Shown: in pieces, positions 7,561 through 12,201 of the stretch
How the letters are laid out: the number at the start of each line of letters is the position of its first letter
Numbering within the stretch: position 1 is the first letter of the stretch
Assembly (NCBI GenBank): GCA_030671645.1
Contig: DAOVHV010000013.1
Location: 1-12,201 of the forward strand
Length of the DNA: 12,201 nt
Reading direction: 5' to 3'
Origin: a bacterium
Lineage (GTDB): Bacteria; Bipolaricaulota; Bipolaricaulia; UBA7950; UBA9294
Notes under the pieces: model-generated
Database searches by the model: none
What the model was told of the DNA's origin: nothing
The model's input: the letters and a program-made list of their open reading frames with translations, nothing else
Translations under genes and position numbers: made by a program

Positions 7561-7589
7561 ATTGTAACTGACGCATCATGAGGGTTCAA
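7561..7589 (-). promoter_or_regulatory. promoter of the tRNA-tuf-rpmG-secE-nusG-ribosomal protein-rpoB unit
   Basis: A sigma70-type pair TTGAAC (7589-7584) and TACAAT (7566-7561) is separated by exactly 17 bases and reads toward tRNA-Thr(TGT). The bases after the -10 are TCGCGCGA, a GC-rich discriminator of the kind linked to stringent (ppGpp) control at stable-RNA promoters in well-studied bacteria. The -35 overlaps the yjbQ stop codon. Transcription should start near 7554, about 15 bases before the first tRNA. Stringent control here is inference. Confidence 0.7.
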
Positions 7590-7978
7590 GACCCAGTCTG
7601 TACCCAGACTTCGCGCGTTCGAGGTCCGTCGAATTCGCACAGAAAAACGCCCTGCCATGTTCCCAATCTGAGATTCCCGCCAACCACAGGAATCATGAGG
7701 GAACACCCAGTTAAACTTGCTTTCACGTGCGCCGGTGAATTCCCTTCCAAATGCAACCAGCCGCTTTCATCCGGGACCAGCTTTCCAAACGCCATCTTCA
7801 TATCCACTACGACCGCCGGATCGGCGCACTCGTTGATAGTCAATCCAGCCGTGGTATGAGGGCAGAATACGAAGCAGACGCCATCCTCCGGCGACGATTG
7901 CCGAACAATATCGTTCACCAGATCGGTGATGTTTACGAATTCCTCTTGCTTGGATGTGGCCACTACGATTGACTTCAT
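7586..7978 (-). CDS. yjbQ: YjbQ/UPF0047 family protein
   Basis: A 130-residue single-domain protein of the widespread YjbQ (UPF0047) family, for which weak thiamine-phosphate-synthase-like activity has been reported in some members; the physiological role is uncertain. Motifs present: FCPHTTAGLTINECAD (38-53, His41 and Glu50), WLHLEGNSPAHVKASLTG (74-91, with His76 and His84 in HxxGN...H) and GTWQGVFLCEFDGPR (106-120). The His residues form the putative metal/active site of the family. Length is close to the usual 130-140. ATG 7978 overlaps the stop of the CBS-ACT gene (ATGA), with GAGG just upstream, so it is probably translated by coupling as the third gene of the EF-G-like operon. Its stop codon overlaps the -35 box of the tRNA-tuf promoter. 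Confidence 0.93.
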   Translation of the reverse strand: MKSIVVATSKQEEFVNITDLVNDIVRQSSPEDGVCFVFCPHTTAGLTINECADPAVVVDMKMAFGKLVPDESGWLHLEGNSPAHVKASLTGCSLMIPVVGGNLRLGTWQGVFLCEFDGPRTREVWVQTGS

Positions 7979-8565
7979 GCCTCTTCGGAATCGCGCAGAG
8001 CGATTTCCAGGTCAGCGCACAGCGCTTCTTTGTCTTTCACTCCCTGGATCCGAAGGATAACCTCGGAATGGGTGTCGTTCTTCTTCCCCTGGACGAGGCT
8101 GAGCAGCTTGGCACCATGGGTCTTCAGGACATCCAGAATCTGATAGACATCGGTCGAATCGTGCCGCACCTTGGCGGTAAAGCGGGTTGCCTCCAATCCG
8201 ATACCGAGACCGAGGGTTAATCCCTTGAGCAATTCAGCTTGGGTAATAACACCGATGAGGCGCTCTTCATGGACAACCGGAAGAACGACCAACCGGTTCG
8301 TCAGCATGATTAACGCAGCCTTTTCCAGTGTGTCTTTCGGAGAAACCGAGAACTTGACGGGATGGGACAGCTTCTCTACCACTGTATCCCAATTCTTGAC
8401 ATCCTTGAGTCCGGCCCGGGTGATGAACCCTCTCAACTCGCCTTCAGGAGTCGCAATCAGCAACAGCCCGAACCCATGTTCATCCATCGTGTCTCGGACA
8501 GCCGAGAGCGGCGCATCCGGGGGGAGCGTGGTCACTCCCGACTGCATGTATTGATCTACGTTCAT
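7975..8565 (-). CDS. CBS-domain pair plus ACT-like domain protein (AcuB-like)
   Basis: A 196-residue predicted cytoplasmic protein with two tandem CBS domains (about 5-55, MQSGVTTLPPDAPLSAVRD to GFITRAGL; and about 66-115, LSHPVKFSVSPKDTLEKAA to LIGVITQAELL) and a C-terminal ACT-like domain (about 127-195, with TRFTAKVRHDSTDVYQILDV and the Gly-containing turn THGAKLLSLVQG). CBS pairs usually bind adenine nucleotides and ACT domains usually bind amino acids, so it is probably a ligand-sensing regulator. The same CBS-CBS-ACT layout is seen in proteins annotated AcuB, but a role in acetoin use is not supported here by any neighbour. ATG 8565 overlaps the stop of the EF-G-like gene and its own stop overlaps yjbQ. 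The true ligand and target are unknown. Confidence 0.85.
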   Translation of the reverse strand: MNVDQYMQSGVTTLPPDAPLSAVRDTMDEHGFGLLLIATPEGELRGFITRAGLKDVKNWDTVVEKLSHPVKFSVSPKDTLEKAALIMLTNRLVVLPVVHEERLIGVITQAELLKGLTLGLGIGLEATRFTAKVRHDSTDVYQILDVLKTHGAKLLSLVQGKKNDTHSEVILRIQGVKDKEALCADLEIALRDSEEA

Positions 8566-10529
8566 TCCTCTTCTTGTTTCGCCTGGGCGATAACCTTGTC
8601 CTGGATGTTACTCGGAACAGGTTGGTACTTGGTGAATTCCATTTGGAAGGTCGCTCGGCCTTGGGTACGCGATTTCATGTCGAGGGCATAGGACTGCATT
8701 TCCGACAACGGCGCTTCAGCACGAATGACCGTCACCTTGCCTTCGGAATCCATTCCCAAAATCCGTCCCCGACGTCCGTTAAGGTCAGAGATGATGTCTC
8801 CGGTATATTCCTCGGGAACGCGAACGTCAACGTGCATCACAGGCTCAAGCAAGCAAGGATTGGCGTTGTTGAATGCATCGCGGAAGGCATGACGAGCCGC
8901 CATCTTAAACGCAATTTCCGACGAGTCGACTGGATGGTATCTGCCGTCAAACACGGCGACGGACACGTTGGTAACCGGGAACTTGGCCAGGTTGCCTTCT
9001 TCCATCGCCTCGATGACGCCCTTTTCTACGCCTGGAATGTACTGGCCGGGAATAGACGCTCCCTTAATCTCATTGAGGAACTGATAGCCGTCTTCTCCTT
9101 CGAATGGTTCAATCCGCAGCTCGACTTCTCCGAATTGCCCGCGCCCACCGGACTGCTTCTTGTGACGGTACTTAGCTTCGGCTTTCTTGCGAATCGTCTC
9201 TTTGTAGGGAATCTGGGGTCGATGCATATCCAGTGACACGTTGTAGCGGCTCTTGAGGCGCTCGTTGAACACCGTGAGCTGAATGTCGCCCATCCCCTTC
9301 ATAATCATCTCTTTAGTGACGGGATCGCGTTCAACGATAATGGTGGCTTTCGTCGTCGAGATCTCCTTTAAGGCTTCCGACATTTTTTCGACGTCTGCCT
9401 GAGTTTTGGGGGTGATAGCGCGCGAGTACACCGGCTTCGGGAACTCGATCATCTCAAAGGATTCTTGATTCCGGTCCGCGGCAAGCGTCGCTCCCAATAC
9501 GACGTCATCAGCTTTCCCAAAAGAGACGATCTGGCCCGCTTCCGCTTGGGATACGCGGTGCTGCTTGGTTCCTTCGAACACGTACATGTCGCGAACGTCA
9601 ATCTTTGCGCCGGTGGAAACATCGTACAGGGCTTTGCCTTCCTGAATCGTTCCTTCGAGAACCTTGACGTAGGCCAATCGACCCAGATAGGGATCGCTGG
9701 CCAAGTTGAAGACCACAGCACGTGTCGCGCCGGAAGCATCTGCTGCCGCAGCTCCCACCGCTTCTGTGATGGTATGCAGCAACACATCCAACCCCTTGCC
9801 TTCGGTGGCCGACGAACACAATACCGGCACCAATTCGCCGGCAGCCAACCCGACGGACAACGTCGTTGCCAACTCGTGGGGCGTAATCGGTTCTTCCTCG
9901 AGGAACTTCATCATCAATTCGTCATCGAAGGTGGAGACTTCTTCCAGCAGGATACCGCGCGCTTCTTCGACCGAACCGGCCAGATCAGCAGGAATGTCCT
10001 TCTTGGACTTGTCGCTGAAATAGACGGCCTGGTTCTCAATCAGATCTACCACTCCGACAAAGGCACCGTTTTCGCGAATGGGGACTTGAAGGGGAACGAA
10101 CTTGCCGTCGAAGTGATCGCGCACCGAAGTTAGTGCGTCGTCGAATTTCGCGTTCTCGCGATCCATTTGGTTGATGAGGATTGCAGTCGGGCGCTTGGCA
10201 CCACCGGAAATTTCCCAAGCGCGCTCCGTCACCACTTCGACGCCCTTTTCGGCATTCAACACGATGAAAGTCAAATCGGCCACCGGAACGCCTTTGTACA
10301 TCTCCTCGATGAATTCGTCGCCGCCCGGCGTATCCAGCAACGTGACCGCAATGTCCTTGATCTTGAACGTGCCCACGGCCATGTCGATCGTGCATCCGCG
10401 GTCTTTCTCTTCTTGCGAAGCGTCGAAGGCGATTTCTTTAACGCCTGCCTTGGTCATCAAAGCGGCAGCAAGCGTCGTCTTGCCACTTCCCGAATGTCCA
10501 ACCAAGCAGATGTTTCTTGCTTGCCCCAT
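8562..10529 (-). CDS. EF-G-like translational GTPase paralogue with altered G motifs
   Basis: The 655-residue protein has the five-domain EF-G layout but is shorter than true EF-G (about 700). G domain about 1-265, domain II about 270-355, domain III about 365-440, domain IV about 445-560 (YKETIRKKAEAKYRHKKQSG, GRGQFGEVELRIEP, GRYHPVDSSEIAFKMAARHA), domain V about 561-640 (EPVMHVDVRVPEEYTGDII, DLNGRRGRILGM). G1 is GHSGSGKT (11-18) instead of GHIDAGKT. G2 is RGCTI (44-48). G3 is DTPGGDEF (66-73), with Gly70 where EF-G has His. G4 is NQMD (120-123) instead of NKMD. These belong to the 'elongation factor G-like' group (FusA2-type), not main EF-G; the substrate role is unknown. AAGGGGG lies eight bases before ATG 10529. 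It is first in an operon with the CBS-ACT and yjbQ genes, joined by ATGA overlap. Confidence 0.92.
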   Translation of the reverse strand: MGQARNICLVGHSGSGKTTLAAALMTKAGVKEIAFDASQEEKDRGCTIDMAVGTFKIKDIAVTLLDTPGGDEFIEEMYKGVPVADLTFIVLNAEKGVEVVTERAWEISGGAKRPTAILINQMDRENAKFDDALTSVRDHFDGKFVPLQVPIRENGAFVGVVDLIENQAVYFSDKSKKDIPADLAGSVEEARGILLEEVSTFDDELMMKFLEEEPITPHELATTLSVGLAAGELVPVLCSSATEGKGLDVLLHTITEAVGAAAADASGATRAVVFNLASDPYLGRLAYVKVLEGTIQEGKALYDVSTGAKIDVRDMYVFEGTKQHRVSQAEAGQIVSFGKADDVVLGATLAADRNQESFEMIEFPKPVYSRAITPKTQADVEKMSEALKEISTTKATIIVERDPVTKEMIMKGMGDIQLTVFNERLKSRYNVSLDMHRPQIPYKETIRKKAEAKYRHKKQSGGRGQFGEVELRIEPFEGEDGYQFLNEIKGASIPGQYIPGVEKGVIEAMEEGNLAKFPVTNVSVAVFDGRYHPVDSSEIAFKMAARHAFRDAFNNANPCLLEPVMHVDVRVPEEYTGDIISDLNGRRGRILGMDSEGKVTVIRAEAPLSEMQSYALDMKSRTQGRATFQMEFTKYQPVPSNIQDKVIAQAKQEEE

Positions 10530-10572
10530 GCTGATGTCCCCCTTGGGAAGATTCTAGAAAGAATTCGAGCGC

Positions 10573-10601
10573 AGTATACCTCGCCCCCTCGAACCGGGCA
10601 A
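10573..10601 (-). promoter_or_regulatory. promoter of the EF-G-like/CBS-ACT/yjbQ operon
   Basis: TTGCCC (10601-10596) and TATACT (10578-10573) are separated by exactly 17 bases on the minus strand. The -10 matches the sigma70 consensus at five of six bases and the -35 at four of six. GCGC follows the -10. Transcription would start near 10566, about 37 bases before the ATG. Confidence 0.6.
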
Positions 10602-10644
10602 GCTAGCTGCCATCTAGGCTTTCCACAACCCTACATGAGGAGCC

Positions 10645-10673
10645 TTGAGGTCTGATTCCACCGCCCGTACTCT
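10645..10673 (+). promoter_or_regulatory. possible promoter of iorA
   Basis: TTGAGG (10645-10650) and TACTCT (10668-10673), 17 bases apart, read toward iorA. Both boxes are weak. A better -10 look-alike, TACAAT at 10691-10696, has no good -35 at the right distance. Either could be used. Confidence 0.25.
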
Positions 10674-10722
10674 TTACGCAAGATCGATCATACAATTCTT
10701 GCGGTTCCCAAGGGAGGAATTG

Positions 10723-12201
10723 ATGCCGACACGGCTTCTGCTGGGGAACGAAGCTCTTGCCCAAGGTGCTATTGACGCGGGCCTATCCGGGGCCTATGCC
10801 TATCCTGGAACGCCCTCAACCGAAATCACCGCCTACATTTTGAAGAGTCCTCAAGCAGCCGCCGGTGAAATTCGTTGCGCATGGACAGCCAATGAGAAGA
10901 CGGCGCTCGAATCCGCCCTCGGCATGAGCTATGGCGGAAAGCGCGCTATGGCCAGCATGAAGCACGTTGGGCTGAATGTCGCCGCCGATCCGTTCATCAA
11001 CTCAGCCATTTCCGGTGCCCACGGCGGGCTGATCATAAACGTAGCCGACGATCCGTCGATGCATTCCTCTCAGAACGAGCAGGATTCGCGTGTCTATCTC
11101 GACCTGGCCATGATGCCATGTCTCGAGCCGGCCAATCAGCAGGAAGCTTATCAGGCGCCTGCGTTGGCGTTCGCACTTTCCGAGAAACATCGCATCCCGG
11201 TCATGATTCGTCTGACCACGCGACTGTGTCACTCACGCGCCACCATCACGACCGGCGATGTACAAAGACGCAACAAGTTCTCATTTCCGGACGATCCGAA
11301 GCGATTCATTCTGCTTCCGGCGTTGGCGCGAAGGAGCTACGCCAAGTTGCTCGATCGTCAAGTCGATTTCATCCGTGAATCAGAAACGAGCCCGTTTACC
11401 GAATACGTCGCGGGAACGGATCGCTCGATCGGAATCATGGCCTGCGGAACAGCCTATCATTATGTCCGCGAGATCGTGGGAGACAACTGCCCACATCCGA
11501 TTCTCAAGATCGGTCAATATCCGCTTCCAAACAGCCTGATCGAGCGAATGATGTTACAGTGCGACCGTATCCTCGTGTTCGAAGACGGCTACCCGTACCT
11601 GGAAACCAAGCTGCGTGGACTGCCTGTCCGCGAGACGCCGGCCATTCACGGCAAGCTCACCGGGCATCTTCCCAGGACCGGGGAATTGAGTCCGGGATTG
11701 GTGGCGGTGGCATTCGGACTCGAGCCGCCTGTCCTCAACGGTGCGTCGACTGTTCCCGCCCCACGTCCGCCGGCATTCTGCCCGGGTTGCCCGCACGCCG
11801 ACACGTGCAACGTGCTCAATGCAGTGCTCAAGCCGGGCGACGTAGATGGGCGTGTTTTTTCCGATATCGGTTGCTATACGTTGGGCGCGATGCCTCCGTA
11901 TGAGTCCATCGATACCTGCGTTGAAATGGGAGCTTCCATCACCATGGCCAAAGGAGCGTCGCAGGCCGGCCTGCATCCGTCAGTGGCCTTGATCGGCGAC
12001 TCCACGTTCACCCATTCCGGGATGACGGGATTGCTCGATTGCGTGAACGAGAACGCAAACGTCACCGTGGTCATCGCCGACAACCTGACCATCGCCATGA
12101 CCGGAGGGCAGACCTCGTCGGCCAACAACCGGCTGGCCGACATCTGCGCAGGATTGGGAGTCGATCCGGCGCACGTCCGCATCATCGAACCCACCCCCAA
12201 C
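10723..12201 (+). CDS. iorA: indolepyruvate:ferredoxin oxidoreductase alpha subunit (partial)
   Basis: IorA with IorB oxidatively decarboxylates aryl pyruvates from aromatic amino acids to aryl-acetyl-CoA, reducing ferredoxin; it is typical of anaerobes that ferment amino acids. The 493 codons present run from ATG 10723 (GGAGG five bases upstream) to the right edge. The N-terminal pyrimidine-binding part has AYPGTPSTEI (26-35), TANEKTALE (55-63), MKHVGLNVAADPF (79-91) and ADDPSMHSSQNEQDSR (108-123). CPGCPHADTCNVL (353-365) precedes the ThDP-binding part: SDIGCYTLG (380-388), MGASITMAKG (402-411), GDSTFTHSG (425-433) and ADNLTIAMTGGQ (452-463). Family members usually have Arg after CPGCPH; here it is Ala359. 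The C-terminal ferredoxin-like [4Fe-4S] part is outside the window. It is transcribed away from the EF-G-like operon; iorB is expected downstream but not seen. Confidence 0.95.
   Translation, partial: MPTRLLLGNEALAQGAIDAGLSGAYAYPGTPSTEITAYILKSPQAAAGEIRCAWTANEKTALESALGMSYGGKRAMASMKHVGLNVAADPFINSAISGAHGGLIINVADDPSMHSSQNEQDSRVYLDLAMMPCLEPANQQEAYQAPALAFALSEKHRIPVMIRLTTRLCHSRATITTGDVQRRNKFSFPDDPKRFILLPALARRSYAKLLDRQVDFIRESETSPFTEYVAGTDRSIGIMACGTAYHYVREIVGDNCPHPILKIGQYPLPNSLIERMMLQCDRILVFEDGYPYLETKLRGLPVRETPAIHGKLTGHLPRTGELSPGLVAVAFGLEPPVLNGASTVPAPRPPAFCPGCPHADTCNVLNAVLKPGDVDGRVFSDIGCYTLGAMPPYESIDTCVEMGASITMAKGASQAGLHPSVALIGDSTFTHSGMTGLLDCVNENANVTVVIADNLTIAMTGGQTSSANNRLADICAGLGVDPAHVRIIEPTPN

Larger units (their letters stand above)
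10530..10722. other. divergent intergenic region between the EF-G-like gene and iorA
   Basis: These 193 bases contain the minus-strand promoter of the EF-G-like operon and must contain the plus-strand promoter of iorA. I see no RNA gene, no strong terminator and no convincing inverted repeat larger than five pairs. The short frame near 10634 (MRSLEV) is not supported as a gene. Confidence 0.6.

Noticed and set aside
7595..7610. Six-pair hairpin AGTCTG/CAGACT near the end of yjbQ
   Set aside because: It lies inside coding sequence (VWVQTG region), has no T-run after it, and is probably chance.
8574..9236. Plus-strand open frame opposite the EF-G-like gene (220 codons)
   Set aside because: It is antisense to conserved domains IV and V of the EF-G paralogue and resembles no protein family I know.
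11995..12021. GDS instead of GDG in the ThDP motif of IorA
   Set aside because: GDSTF is the ordinary form in many IorA proteins, so it is not a lost cofactor site.

Overview
The window is a bacterial chromosome segment of moderate GC content. It carries the translation and transcription core cluster, read right to left on the minus strand. A divergent gene for an anaerobic 2-oxoacid:ferredoxin oxidoreductase lies at the right edge. I cannot name the organism. EF-Tu, L11, L1, L7/L12 and RpoB are clearly bacterial. The Thermotoga-like NusG with a large insert, the spirochaete-like Asn in the rifampicin region of RpoB, and IorA suggest an anaerobic lineage that is neither an ordinary proteobacterium nor a Firmicute, but this is inference.

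Layout from right to left. At 10723-12201 (+) is iorA, cut by the window edge. A 193-base divergent region (10530-10722) separates it from a minus-strand operon of three genes joined by ATGA start/stop overlaps: an EF-G paralogue with altered G motifs, an AcuB-like CBS-CBS-ACT protein, and a YjbQ/UPF0047 protein. A good promoter overlaps the end of yjbQ and starts the next unit: tRNA-Thr(TGT), tRNA-Tyr(GTA), tRNA-Thr(GGT), tuf, rpmG, tRNA-Trp(CCA), secE, nusG, rplK, rplA, rplJ, rplL, rpoB. The rpoB gene runs off the left edge after 710 codons. I see no intrinsic terminator anywhere from 10529 down to 1, and gaps between genes are mostly under 40 bases.

The gene products work together. EF-Tu brings aminoacyl-tRNAs (Thr, Tyr and Trp among them) to the ribosome. 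L33, L11, L1, L10 and L7/L12 are large-subunit proteins, and L11/L10/L12 form the factor-binding stalk used by EF-Tu and EF-G. SecE is part of the translocon. NusG binds RNA polymerase, whose beta subunit closes the cluster.

Four points deserve attention. (1) rplJ has an in-frame TAA at codon 85, yet the remaining 93 codons stay in frame and look like normal L10. (2) NusG carries an insert of about 175 residues inside its NGN domain. (3) The RpoB rifampicin pocket has several replacements, including Asn at the E. coli Ser531 position, and lacks one residue of the following Gly-Pro-Gly-Gly. (4) The EF-G paralogue lacks the catalytic His of DTPGH and the Lys of NKxD. I found no CRISPR array, insertion sequence or phage element, and no evident new multi-gene defence or mobile system.
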